This document shows positions 33,024 through 43,432 of a stretch of 64,000 nucleotides of DNA, one piece after another (position 1 is the first letter of the stretch; each line of letters begins with the position of its first letter). A model generated the notes under the pieces. It was not told the origin of the DNA and did no database searches. It saw only the letters and a program-made list of their open reading frames with translations. Made by a program: the position numbers and the translations under genes. This DNA is from Mariannaea sp. PMI_226. Its lineage: Eukaryota > Ascomycota > Sordariomycetes > Hypocreales > Nectriaceae. The stretch lies in contig JANFOG010000007.1 in the NCBI GenBank assembly GCA_024336345.1, positions 1,426,001 through 1,490,000 of the forward strand. The letters are read 5' to 3'.

Positions 33024-34300
33024 ACCTGACAATAAGGTAGCACAGGGAGATGGGTTTTGGGAAACAGGTGGTAGTTGGGTTACGGTTACTGTATACAAGT
33101 CATTAAAGATACATGGCCCCGGAATTTCTTCTAGCACAATATATACTAATACCTTGAACTGAACCTCCATTAGTTGATAAACAGGTAGTCCCAGTGCGCT
33201 GAGACCTTGACCTACGTTTTACATTAGCGTTAGTCTCTATATTTCTAATATTAAGAGGGGAGATTTCTAACCGAAAGCCTCGAGATAGTTAGTATGAGGT
33301 GTTTTTCCCTTGAGATCAGAAGGTGAAATGGAGTCAGGGTTGGCATAAGTGTTTTGTCACATGGGATAGGGGGCAACTTCAAGGCATAGAAGGTCTTGAT
33401 TTCTAGCTATAGAAATGTCCAGAACATCAATAACACTACGAGGACCTCAGCACGCATTCCCGTATTCTCAAGATGTACCTTATCTCCATTGAAACCTTCC
33501 CGTATCTAGTTGGTACGACTCTCCATTTTAACATTTATATTGTACCTCTACATTCTGTTCTTTGCCTTTTCTTCTAACTTCCACAGCGAGGTAGAATCAC
33601 TAGAGGTCACGGGTTCGAGTTTCGGTCGGCTCGAATTAATTTAGTCTGTAGAGGCAGAGCTGATATAGTGTATATCCCATAAAGAGATATTGGGGGCTTT
33701 TGGGTTCCCCCCAAGATCTAGGGGGAGTGTAAACAGTGATATACCGGAATACCTTAGCTCTCAAGTGGAGCGTTCCATTTTTGCGGTTAACGTATTCTTC
33801 TGTCTATCCAGGATAAAATAACCAAGGAGCGTAATAGCAATTGTGTACCCTACCAGATGAAAACCCTCTGGTCAGCCTTTTGGCACAGTGGTATAGAATA
33901 CTACAAACGATTGAGCAACTGATCCAGTGGAACAAGGAACATTTAGATCTATTCCACACTCCGTTTGTGAGATTATAATCCGTGTTGGTGTGGCATGAAC
34001 TAATATCTTGTAGGCAATGATAACTAATGTGGCTTGTCGCCAAGCGAGATTGTACCATGACACCAAAGGAATCCACTCGCAATACAGCTGCCATTCGAGC
34101 CGCAGCTAGGGGAGCTGTTGGATGAGCAGTGGAGGCGAGGCGTATGTGTTGTTCTGGCGCCGTGTGACTCGCGCCTGAATAGCGTCTTGCGGGCGATTAT
34201 ACATTGCATATTATATACGAATAAAGAGTAGATATGAAAGGATATTATTTTTGCCTCAAGACCTGAGAAAGTACCTAGGGAGCAGACCACTTGTCCATAT
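33024..34300. other. Intergenic region with a tRNA-like B-box relic
   Basis: No gene was supported. The sequence GGTCACGGGTTCGAGTTTCGG at about 33605-33625 resembles a tRNA T-arm/B box, but no acceptor or anticodon arm can be drawn. It could be a decayed SINE or tRNA fragment. Confidence 0.3.
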
Positions 34301-35290
34301 TTAAATGTCGCAGCTTTTAGCCACAACTTTGTCGATTTTGGACAGAATATTGTTCATGTCGTCTCCAAGCTTGCTAATATCATCCTTGCTCATACCTCTC
34401 CGGGCCTTGGCTGCTCCGACAACATTCACATCATCGGCCAAGGCCCCTGCGCCAAGAATATTTGCAAAAATAACAAACGGCGCTGCTGAAGGGTCCTTTG
34501 CAACCACATAGATGTCGCTGGCTAGCACGCCAACATCGCCAATCAAGGCTACAATCCTCCCAATAGTAGCAAATCCAGTAATGGCTTCGATGACCTCTCC
34601 ACCGATAGGAATAAGGAAAAGGAATCCGAAAAGGAAGGCCTCTATCATTGGTTTCTTCTTTTCCTTCCAAACCTCTTCAGCAACATCCACAACGTTCTGC
34701 ATGGCTTGAACGGCCTGCGAAATCATGAGCACAGGGACGGACACAGCATCGACCAATTCTTCGGGGGAGAAATCGTTGTTAAGCCCAAGAAGAAAAGATC
34801 CCCAGAGCTTAGGCAAATCATTCTGTATACTTTCCGCCTTGGTCAGGTACTTGGAGATAATATCCTTGTGGTCGGTGACACCGTCTTCCGTGTAGCCATT
34901 CCCATTAACTTCTAATCAGTACGATTCTCACGACTATTGGCGGAAAAGGGTGATCACGCCTTGGAGGGGCATAAAGGGATAAAAGAATCTTATACTGACC
35001 CAGATGTAACTTTGGAGACACCAAACTCCCACCCACTATAGTAACACTCGAGATATTCCCAACAATTTCCTGTCCAATTAATATGATTAATGTCGCTGAT
35101 GGCTACGTCTTCTTCGGGAATACCGGTTTCATCTTCCAGGTCGTCATAGAACTGAGTTTTTTTGTCGTCCTCGAGCGTCCAATAAGTTGCTTCCATGGCG
35201 ATTTCAATATATTTTCCACTAGGGATTATAACATTGTTCCTAACCAGTTCTGGATTTAATATAAGTGATTCACAAACCCTTGGATGGAAG
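34301..35290 (-). pseudogene. Orphan C-terminal part of a killer-toxin-like (class V) GH18 chitinase
   Basis: The frame upstream of and including 35196 begins near LNPELVRNNVIIPSGKYIEI, runs through YDDLEDETGIPEEDVAIS and WTGNCWEYLECYYSGWEF, and splices (34918 or nearby) to YTEDGVTDHKDIISKYLTKA. It then reads on to the stop at 34301 with hydrophobic blocks (FLFGFLFLIPIGGEVIEAITG) and ILGAGALADDVNVVGAAKAR. This order matches the C-terminal region of large fungal GH18 chitinases, after the catalytic domain. The LysM, chitin-binding and GH18 catalytic parts are missing, and no promoter-proximal exon was found. It is most likely a 5'-truncated relic; a stand-alone short gene is possible. The internal splice site is uncertain. 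Confidence 0.6.
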
Positions 35291-35725
35291 AGGACGAGGA
35301 CGAGGACGATGTAGTGATGTATTTGTCGCCACTACGTTGTGCAGCACAGATATTTATCTACATGGCCAGGCGTTACTCTACAAATAAGGGCAAGATCCAA
35401 AATAAGCACCCCATTCCGAGGAGTCACAAAAGTGAGGTCGCGCTATATATAGTCCGATCTCTTATCTCCAGAAAGTGCATCAAGCGGGTCCTCCCCGAGG
35501 AAGTCGTACGTCCCCGCGTGTTGCGCCGATACACGTTCCTCATCGTCCCACATTTCTTTTCCATTTATTTAACCTCCCCTCCCTTGGATGTTCCATCAAC
35601 TCTTCCATCCGCATAATCTACTACATTCTCAAGCATATGTATTAAATTCCTCTTTGTCATTGGAAAACCAAGTCGATTTATTACAATTAACTCCACTTTA
35701 CCCACAAAGCAGAGTAGCATCAATC
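35291..35725. other. Upstream region of the intronless gene
   Basis: This contains a short GAGGACGAG direct repeat at 35290-35312 and a TATATATAGTCC element at about 35443. It includes an in-frame upstream ATG (35588) judged to be leader rather than coding. Confidence 0.4.
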
Positions 35726-37378
35726 ATGGCCGAAGCCGACGCTGAGATAGCTGCCCTACATCGAGCAGCCATCTTAGGCGAATCAGTGCCCGGCGACCTG
35801 TCTTCAGAGTTGACGGTACGGTGTACCATCCGTGGAATCCGGCACTATGACGGCTTTGGGGCCGAGCTGATCGGACATGAGCAGCTTCCTCTCTCAATAA
35901 AGAGGGCTCTGAATGCTCGGGCTATTATGAGCAACAGACTCCCCGCCGGCATGGAGGCGTCGGACCAAATCCCCTACTGTTTCTGGTACCCAGACATTCC
36001 CAGCGAGGATACACTGAGACAGCTTTTACGACATACCTCAAAAAAGTCCATGGCCTATCAGGTTGGCCGGGCTTGTGCTGCTGGAGGCTACGCCAATCTC
36101 TACAAAGAGCTGAATCTACTCCCCGACGTATCCATCGCAGAAGAAGCTCGTGATGCCAGCGCTAGCGGAAGCAAAGAGATATACGACAGTATCGTTCAGC
36201 AACCATGTCGTTACGCTATCATGGATGACTACCATCGTATTGTGAGAGATACTCCTATCCCTATGGCGTTTCTAATTGGTAACACTTGCACCCGTTCGAC
36301 TCTTAGTTGTAAGAAGGTCATCTATAATGGCTGCATCCATTCCCACCACTTATTGCAACCCATCCTTGACATCACTGAAGACTGGAACCTGGATGTTCAT
36401 GGCGTGCCAGTAAACCAGCAGCCAATCAACCAAGAGACACTGAGCCTTCTTTACAATCCGCTACCATTTGACTTGCTAAAGGTGGATAAAGATGTTCTTA
36501 TATTGATGGCTGCCTGGTCTGGTGACATTGATCGCTATACGCGTTTGCGACGAGAGCGTATGATCCCAGGGGAACGTCAGTGTGTGGTTCGAGGAATCTA
36601 CCATCACACCTTTTTCGCCAAATGGTGTCATCTCAACCTCGATTCAAGCTTCTACAAGCATGTGCATGCTCGGTTCCTGATGAACAACGACTTATCGTGG
36701 GCAACCGACCTTACCCCCGAAGACCAATTACCGGAGATAATATGGCATCCCAATCTCGCTTCAGTTTCGACTTACCAAGAGGTTTATCGAAGAAAGCCTA
36801 TAATGGAAGAACAAGTCGCAATAGCCCTAATAAAAGGTGATTGGTATTGGCACTTTTCCGAACTCAACCCTGTCCCTACTACCAACATATGGAATGTGGC
36901 TTCCGGTAGCAAAGATATGCGCTTTGCAGAGGTATTGGATAAAAAGGAGAATGAGATGAGGGCGGCTATTGGTCCGCCTGTAGACCCCGAGTATGTTCAA
37001 CCAGACACCTACCTTTCAGGCGAGACCTTTTTGGTTAGCTCTGAGTTCATGATCTGCGACCACTCGCTTCTATACCGAGAGCTCTCTCTAGACCATCTTG
37101 GCGTAGAGACACAAGATGACACTGAGTGGCTAGAGGATTCATCAGTTCTTGGGGCCATAAGCTACCTGCTTCTGCATGTATCGGTTACTCCCAGAATCCA
37201 AGTACCGCGAGAGTATAAGTATTTGGACCTAGAAGAGTTGTACCGTGACGGCCCCTTTATTAGCCCTGAGGATCGTAAGAAGCTAGGCTATTGGCCAAAT
37301 CCTGACTGCCCACCGGGGGGATATCCCAGACTGCCCAAATACCCTAGGAACCGCTTTGGCAAGGAAGGCAGGACTTAG
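35726..37378 (+). CDS. Intronless fungal protein of unknown function with an internal duplication
   Basis: 550 residues from the ATG at 35726; the frame is open to an ATG at 35588, but that extension has no typical coding composition. Two related units are visible: about 30-190 (VRCTIRGIRHYDGF, ARAIMSNRLPA, DQIPYCFWYPDI) and about 285-440 (CVVRGIYHHTFFA, ARFLMNNDLSW, EDQLPEIIWHPNL). Each ends in an ASGSK(E/D) segment. A short helix pair before unit 2 (VLILMAAWSGDIDRYTRLRR) resembles an ankyrin-like repeat. The arrangement matches an uncharacterised fungal family that I recall only by pattern. There is no signal peptide or transmembrane segment, so it is probably cytosolic or nuclear. Confidence 0.75.
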   Translation: MAEADAEIAALHRAAILGESVPGDLSSELTVRCTIRGIRHYDGFGAELIGHEQLPLSIKRALNARAIMSNRLPAGMEASDQIPYCFWYPDIPSEDTLRQLLRHTSKKSMAYQVGRACAAGGYANLYKELNLLPDVSIAEEARDASASGSKEIYDSIVQQPCRYAIMDDYHRIVRDTPIPMAFLIGNTCTRSTLSCKKVIYNGCIHSHHLLQPILDITEDWNLDVHGVPVNQQPINQETLSLLYNPLPFDLLKVDKDVLILMAAWSGDIDRYTRLRRERMIPGERQCVVRGIYHHTFFAKWCHLNLDSSFYKHVHARFLMNNDLSWATDLTPEDQLPEIIWHPNLASVSTYQEVYRRKPIMEEQVAIALIKGDWYWHFSELNPVPTTNIWNVASGSKDMRFAEVLDKKENEMRAAIGPPVDPEYVQPDTYLSGETFLVSSEFMICDHSLLYRELSLDHLGVETQDDTEWLEDSSVLGAISYLLLHVSVTPRIQVPREYKYLDLEELYRDGPFISPEDRKKLGYWPNPDCPPGGYPRLPKYPRNRFGKEGRT

Positions 37379-38930
37379 AGCATAGGTTTAGGTGCGTTGG
37401 GGCTACTGCTTTCAAGCTGTTTTCATTTAATAATTCTTACATACAGAGTTGGGGGCTTACCAACCGGCCCGCTGACCTCAGATGGCACCCGTAAGTGTTA
37501 AGCTCTAAACAATATTGCTATTAAGGCTCTTACTAACCCATAATAGCAAAGTCGTAATAGCACTAAAGGTATACCAACTAGCACATAGCATACCATACGA
37601 ATTAAGTTCCTTGCAAAGATCCGTAAGCTACATACCTTATTATAGCTTAACAATAAAAGCAACCTTTACGCTAGAAACAGAAGGCTTTAGCAGCAGGGTC
37701 TAGAAATGCTAGAGGAGATCCTTTTACTATCTACTGATAGCAACCTTCTATACTAATATAATAATACATCCCACTGGCCATTGGGCTGGAGTGCACCAAA
37801 CTCCAGGATGAACCCACTAACTCCAGAATGCACCAAGTTCCGGAGCCAAGCCGGGTACCCTACTATTAGCCCCGGAGTGCACCAAATTCCGGAGCCTAAC
37901 CCGCCCACTGTGACTATCTAGAACTAACCAGAATAACTATCCTCCGCCGGGGTTGGCCACTACCGCCCGTCACGACGGTAGGAGAAATCCAAATTACTGG
38001 TCAGTGCCCCAATAGACACCCTGCAAAGCAGTAGTCTATTTTCCCCTCTCAATTCCCAGGGAATCTCGTGAGATCCCCCTAGTAGGAGGACCGCTCGCAC
38101 AGCTTCATCCATTGCGGATTCCACTGGGCGGGCTTATCCCCTGTGCCTCCTAGGATGGTCAGCCTAAGCCTCCCCTGGGAGCCCGTCCGTTAGCAGCGGT
38201 GGAAGCCACCCACCAACCGCTTACAGGCATACTGGGTATATTGTCAAGCAGTTTCGCCAGCATCGCTTCCACTATATTCCCCCCGCCGGCGAGACCGCAG
38301 CCTACAAGTGTGTACTGGAGGATACGCAATGGTCGCCATAAAGATCAGGTACATTGGGCGTCGTGCTCGCTCCAGCAAGGCCTAGGCAAGCTGGACTGAG
38401 CACAACTAGGGGACGTTCGGTTTGCCCAGCGGCAGGAGGATCTTCCAACTGCCTGCGGCCATAGGGTTGGCAGAAGTGTTTTTTCACTGCTCGTTTGCCT
38501 CTAGGTCACTATAATGGTCTAGTAGGCCTCGCTTCCAAGGGATAAACCAGGTCACAATAGCTTTATGGTAGAAAAGACTGGAATCTTATTTAGGTGTTAG
38601 CAAAAGCAGTCCCACTAGGTATTATTTCTAGGAATATAAACATAGAAGCTTAATTACAATTCAAGTTTATCAGTAATATAAAGTCAAGTTTAGAGGGCCC
38701 AGCGACACTATACGAAAAGCCTCCTAATCGTCTCCCCCATCATGAACCTACTGCGACCTGGCTTATACCTTGGGAACCGATCAGGCCGTTACACCCCGGT
38801 ACAGACATCCTCTATGTTTAACCCAAGGCTAAGAATAAATTCACAAAGGGTATCCTGCGCGGCAGAATCCTTAGGAATTGCAGTTAGAGATAGGTTCGCC
38901 TGCAAAGTAGCTGGATGTATGAATTTAACA
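37379..38930. repeat. Repeat-rich region, probable transposon relics
   Basis: There is no intact gene. Three copies of a hairpin-like unit lie at 37786-37892 (entered separately). 38000-38500 is GC-richer with short broken frames on both strands, such as 38199-38399, as expected of a decayed element. No terminal repeats, reverse transcriptase or transposase motif could be read. Confidence 0.4.
37786..37892. repeat. Three copies of a GTGCACCAA hairpin unit
   Basis: 37786-37806, 37823-37843 and 37872-37892 share the form CCGGAGTGCACCAAATTCCGG. In each, 7-base arms flank the loop GCACCAA; copy 1 has perfect arms CTGGAGT/ACTCCAG. Copies 2 and 3 have one or two mismatches. Spacing is 37 then 49 bases. 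Confidence 0.6.
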
Positions 38931-40571
38931 TCAATTATCCTTATTGCGGGATGGTGATGCGCAAGGCCCGTCAATGGCCCAATCTTTTACTACTTCCAAG
39001 AGCGTTGTGTCGCTACCCACATTGCCCGGGAATACCATGTACGGTATACCACGGTGCCGACTTGTCTCCTCATCGCACCTCCACAGCGGTACTCCTGGTG
39101 CTGCCTGGCCGAGGACTCGGGCACGCCGCATCCTCAAAGCTTTAGTCGCTGTGTCGGATGAGGTGATGCCACCCTTGGCAATTATGTATCGTGGACGGAC
39201 ATTGATCCTCTCTACCAACTGGACGAGGGTCCGCGCAACCTTCGACCCGATATCGAGCGAACTATCACCATCATGACCGTTGATGAGCTTCCGGGAAGTC
39301 ATAACAAGGGTGTCCTGTCCCATAATGATACTCCGAGACGCCTCATTTACAGCTGCTTCAATAACGGCGTCCGCTTCCTCCCTGGACCCAATAAGTTTTT
39401 CCACGTCCAGCTCAATGGCTGCCAATTTGTTTCCGAGGCGGCTTCTCAGAACCTCCAGCTGAGCTGTTGTTTTGGGCACATAAGAACCAGCAATTATGAG
39501 CCCACCAGGGGCACCCGTGCCTGTTGGCACACCAAGGTCTGCCATTTTCAACGGGGGAATGCCGCTGATGCCTAGCCTTGATGAGACAAACGCTGCGCCA
39601 GTCCGGAAGAGGTAACGTCGTCCACTCCTCTCGGCTTCTAGAAGCCCAGCAACGAAAATGTGCATGTCTTGGTCGACCACGGCATTGACAATGATGACTT
39701 GATTTGGGTCGGCAGGGACCGACAAGAGTTTCTCTGTCACCTTTGCAGGACCGCCCCTACGAACGTCGTCCAGGGTCACAGACAGAAAGGATGAGGCGCT
39801 AAAGCGGGAGCCGCACTTCTCCAGGACATATTGCCGCAGATTTGCGTTCTTGTATCCGAATGCTGCATCCTGGGCAAATGGAGTCTGGCTGACAGGGACC
39901 AACTTGTCACTTTCCTTGATATAATGTACGTCATCAATAGTAAGACGCCCGCCTTGTGAAAAAAAAGGGGCTATAATCCAACCGTCAAACATTTCCAAGG
40001 CTTCTTCGGCGGCTTCTGGTTCTTCCGGTAAATGACCACGCAGCGTCGAATCCCCGCGCAGAACAATTTCGACTTTTCTTTTGGCCTTGTCAGCTGCCAT
40101 CCTGACGTTATTGCAGACATCAACAATCAAGCTCCGTGCTTCAACCGATGGTAGCGCTCGCGAATTGGTCAGAATGAAGAATCCGATGGGGTTCAAGCTG
40201 AATTCGTAGTCGAGGGTTTCGGAGTCCCACACGGTGAGGACATCGATGTCGTGGCAGGTCTGAGTCCCGGTCGGGTCGTCGTCGAGAACGACTAGCATCG
40301 GGATATCGCCACTTTGGACTTCTTTTCTGATTGATTGAATAATATCTTGCCCACATACTGCGGGTAACGACTCAAAAGTCGCCTTCGCTGGGAGACACTC
40401 AAGTGACGTTTTGTTACTATGGCTGGCTTTTTCTCTTGGTCGTGAAATGTCTCTTTTACCTCCCGCTGCCTTGGCGACACTGCTTTCGGCAGGTTCCACA
40501 AGGTGGACAATTCCAGCACCAGATTCTGTTTTCCGATCATGAGATGTAAGAATGGGAGGCATTGTCATCAT
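38931..40571 (-). CDS. Four-carbon acid sugar kinase family protein (YgbK/OtnK type)
   Basis: Single exon, 546 residues. The family phosphorylates 3-oxo-tetronates and related acids with ATP. N-terminal domain: LVVLDDDPTGTQTCHDIDVL at about 94-113 and the substrate-binding VLRGDSTLRGHLPEE. C-terminal nucleotide-binding domain: GGLIIAGSYVPKTTAQ, RYIIAKGGITSSDTATKAL, GVPLW and PGNVGSDTTLLEVV. The first 80 or so residues are extra and low in similarity to the bacterial enzymes. It diverges from a fused beta-hydroxyacid dehydrogenase across a 488-base promoter. The same pairing (dehydrogenase plus kinase) is used in bacterial threonate/tetronate catabolism, so the two probably work in sequence. 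Confidence 0.85.
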   Translation of the reverse strand: MMTMPPILTSHDRKTESGAGIVHLVEPAESSVAKAAGGKRDISRPREKASHSNKTSLECLPAKATFESLPAVCGQDIIQSIRKEVQSGDIPMLVVLDDDPTGTQTCHDIDVLTVWDSETLDYEFSLNPIGFFILTNSRALPSVEARSLIVDVCNNVRMAADKAKRKVEIVLRGDSTLRGHLPEEPEAAEEALEMFDGWIIAPFFSQGGRLTIDDVHYIKESDKLVPVSQTPFAQDAAFGYKNANLRQYVLEKCGSRFSASSFLSVTLDDVRRGGPAKVTEKLLSVPADPNQVIIVNAVVDQDMHIFVAGLLEAERSGRRYLFRTGAAFVSSRLGISGIPPLKMADLGVPTGTGAPGGLIIAGSYVPKTTAQLEVLRSRLGNKLAAIELDVEKLIGSREEADAVIEAAVNEASRSIIMGQDTLVMTSRKLINGHDGDSSLDIGSKVARTLVQLVERINVRPRYIIAKGGITSSDTATKALRMRRARVLGQAAPGVPLWRCDEETSRHRGIPYMVFPGNVGSDTTLLEVVKDWAIDGPCASPSRNKDN

Positions 40572-40834
40572 TAGTTGTCGGTCCTTGGCTTGCTTAGACT
40601 AATTGGTTGCAATTGAACCTGGATATACCTATGCTGAAGGGAAGCGTTTAGCAAACATGCACACTCTTAAATGGCTCTGAACCAAGAGCCATTGTGGTCA
40701 TGGTGATATGGCGCAAGGAGGTGTTGTGGAGAAGGCAGTGGAGAGAATGCCTTGTGTTGAATATGATGCCTAGATTGATGCAACACTTGGAGTTGGCGTC
40801 CTATGGTAAGATACAGGGTAGCCTTATCCGAGGT

Positions 40835-40846
40835 GTGGAGCTCCAC
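40835..40846. promoter_or_regulatory. Cluster palindrome, perfect copy 1
   Basis: GTGGAGCTCCAC, a 12-base perfect palindrome 264 bases before the kinase ATG and 213 before the dehydrogenase ATG. It recurs in other promoters of the 39-61 kb cluster. Confidence 0.55.
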
Positions 40847-40864
40847 CTCCACCTCCACCTCCAC
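40841..40864. repeat. Tandem CTCCAC half-sites (4 units)
   Basis: Four exact CTCCAC units in a row. The first is the right half of the palindrome at 40835-40846. It may be a microsatellite grown from the operator half-site, or a multi-site binding array. Confidence 0.6.
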
Positions 40865-41059
40865 CACCCCTTTGGATTGATATTGCCTAGAACCCAGAAG
40901 ACAAGAACCGAAATTTCAATGGTGTTAAATGTGGTGAGATGTCGCTGATATGATACGAGTCTATAATCCAGGTGGAAGTGTTATGAACCCCATATTTTCT
41001 TCGCTCTAGGTTGTGAATCTCCCCGAGAATCACAGCGTTGGGTTCCCATTATCTACGCC

Positions 41060-43169
41060 ATGGACTCCAGGAATGAATCCAGCAACCGCATTGGCATTGT
41101 GGGACTGGGAGTAATTGGCCAGGCCATTGCATCTCAACTTTTGTTGAAGCAGTTATACAGCATCGTTGGCTATGATGACAACCTGCTCAGACAAGAGAGC
41201 TTTGTCGCAAGAGGCGGGAAGACGGGAAAGTCCCCCCGAGACGTCGCCAAAATGGCAGACATATTTATTTGCACAGCTTCTGGATGCGAGCAAATTGACG
41301 ATATCATGTTCCACGAACAAAAAGGAGCTGCTAAGGGTTAGTTCAAGTGACGACAGCATTGATTGGCCGATCATATTTCTCTTCGAAGAAGCCGCTAGCT
41401 GCTAACTTGAAATATAGACCTTATTACTGAAGCAGTGGTCTTGATATGCTCTACTGTCAGACCCGACTATCACACAGTTCTGCGAAAACGTATGGATCTA
41501 CTCGGTAGATCAGATGTTTTCATCCTAGACTGTCCAGTCTCAGCTGGTACGGGCTCAGGTGAACAATCACTCACGATATTCGTATCCGGGGTAACAGAGG
41601 GTCTCGAAAGAGGCGACGGTCTTATCAAGGACATTTCAGAACATGCACGTTACATCCCTGGAGGGTCCGGGATTGCCAGCAAAGTTAGTATGGTGAATCA
41701 ACTTCTCATTCGTATTCACACTGCCACCGCAGCAGAGGCCATAGCATTCGCAACGCACGCCGGTTTGGATATCCAGGAGGTGTACGACATCATAACTAAG
41801 CCCGCCGCTGGCGACTCTTGGATTTTCGAAAACCGAGTCCCACGCATGATGGACGGAGATTGGACACCATATTCCACTATTGATGATTCGATCAATGATA
41901 TGGTACGTCAGGGCTTCTGTTCCTAAATTCTGAAACCGTAGAATCCGCTACAACTGAGCTAATCTCGAATTACTCAGGAATTGGTGATGTCAACTTCTCG
42001 TTCATTGCAGTTCCCGTTGCCCATACTTTCTGCCGTTGAACAGCTGTATATCTTGGCGTCAGCTCAAGGATATGGAGCAGAAGATGATGCCGCAATCGTT
42101 CGTATCTTCACACCTGGGGAATCTCATTCCAACAAGAAGACTCCACGGACCGTAGAAAGTGAAGATAAACCAAGTCAAAATGGTGACTTCGAGCCGATAA
42201 TAAATGTTGGTTTCATTGGTTTAGGAGCAATGGGATACGGAATGGCAATGTCGCTTGTACGCGCTGGATACTCCGTCACTGCTTACGACGTTTATCGTCC
42301 TTCCATCGACAAATTTATTAAGTCCGGGAAGAACGCTAAGGGAGCCATGTCAGCCTCTGAAGCGGTTGCAGAGGCGGATCTTATCGTGATGATGGTGCAG
42401 AGCGCAGCTCAGGCAGAAAATGTCCTCTTCGGCACGGACAATGCCATCGAATCGGTGCCCAACGGCGCGGTTATTTTGCTGAGCTGCACTGTGCCATCTT
42501 CATATGCAGCGGATCTGGCCGCTAGATTGGCGGCATTGGGGAAGGGGATCAGCTTGGTGGATGCTCCAGTCAGTGGTGGTGCTGCTCGAGCAGCCACGGG
42601 TCAGCTTATGGTTTGTTTGCAACAGTCCTTTCTAATCTATGGTGGCTAATTGTTTATTTCTCTCACAGTTCATATGTTCAGGGAATGACCAAGCCATTTC
42701 AGATATTAATAAGCCATTACTAGCCATGGCTGGCACGCCCAGCAACGTGTGCAGAGTCCGTGGGGGAGCCGGAGCTGCGTCTTCTGTCAAGATGATCAAC
42801 CAGCTCCTAGCTGGGGTGCATATTGTGGCTGCTGCGGAAGCAATGGCCTTTGCATTTCGCCTGGGGATAGACCTACCAATGGTGTTTGATGTCCTCAAGA
42901 AGGAAGCAGGCTGGAGTTGGATGCTTGAAAATCGGGTACCTCAGATATTGTCGTCGGATTGGACGCCGTTCTCTGCATTGGCAATTTTTGTCAAGGACAT
43001 GGGAATCGTTATGAGCGAGGCAAAAAGGTTACATTCCTTTGCTCCAATATCATCAGTGGCCTATACTCTGTATCTTGAAGGCGCTGCGAAGGGATTTATG
43101 AAGGAGGCCGACATAGGTGTCTTTCGACTCTGGCCGCTTACAGTCAAACCCAATGAGCCAAGTCGTTAG
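41060..43169 (+). CDS. Fused double beta-hydroxyacid dehydrogenase (LtnD/3-HIBADH-like)
   Basis: Exons 41060-41336, 41418-41902, 41978-42610 and 42669-43169 give 632 codons in phase. There are two complete NAD-binding 6PGDH-type units in tandem. Unit 1 (about 10-295) has the cofactor motif GIVGLGVIGQAIA. Unit 2 (about 335-620) has GFIGLGAMGYGMAMSL and the substrate loop DAPVSGGAARAATGQLM. The catalytic Lys is present in unit 2 (SSVKMINQLL), but the aligned position in unit 1 is Ser (SKVSMVNQLL), so unit 1 may be non-catalytic. The enzyme would oxidise a 2- or 3-hydroxy acid such as threonate; in bacteria the product goes to the neighbouring kinase type. It is divergent from that kinase. Confidence 0.85.
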
Positions 43170-43432
43170 CTCAATCATAATTAGTCATATGAGAGAAAAT
43201 AGAAGCATCTTTATGGAATTTACAAGGAGCTCATCACAAGCCAAAATGCTCTTGAGGTTTTATCGTCTGCCTCAAAAAAGCCCTCGTCATGCTACTTGAG
43301 GAGAATGCTACACAAAGTTCTGCCAAGAATTTCCAGAAATATAAAGACCTTGGTTGGCTAATGAAGACTGGTCTATTCGCAGAGTTTAAATTATATGGAG
43401 GGTTTATTTAGAGAAAAAAACGGCACTTCACT

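Larger units (their letters stand above)
40572..41059. promoter_or_regulatory. Divergent promoter, kinase / fused dehydrogenase
   Basis: Shared 488-base promoter. It holds a perfect copy of GTGGAGCTCCAC at 40835-40846, directly followed by tandem CTCCAC half-sites. Confidence 0.55.
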
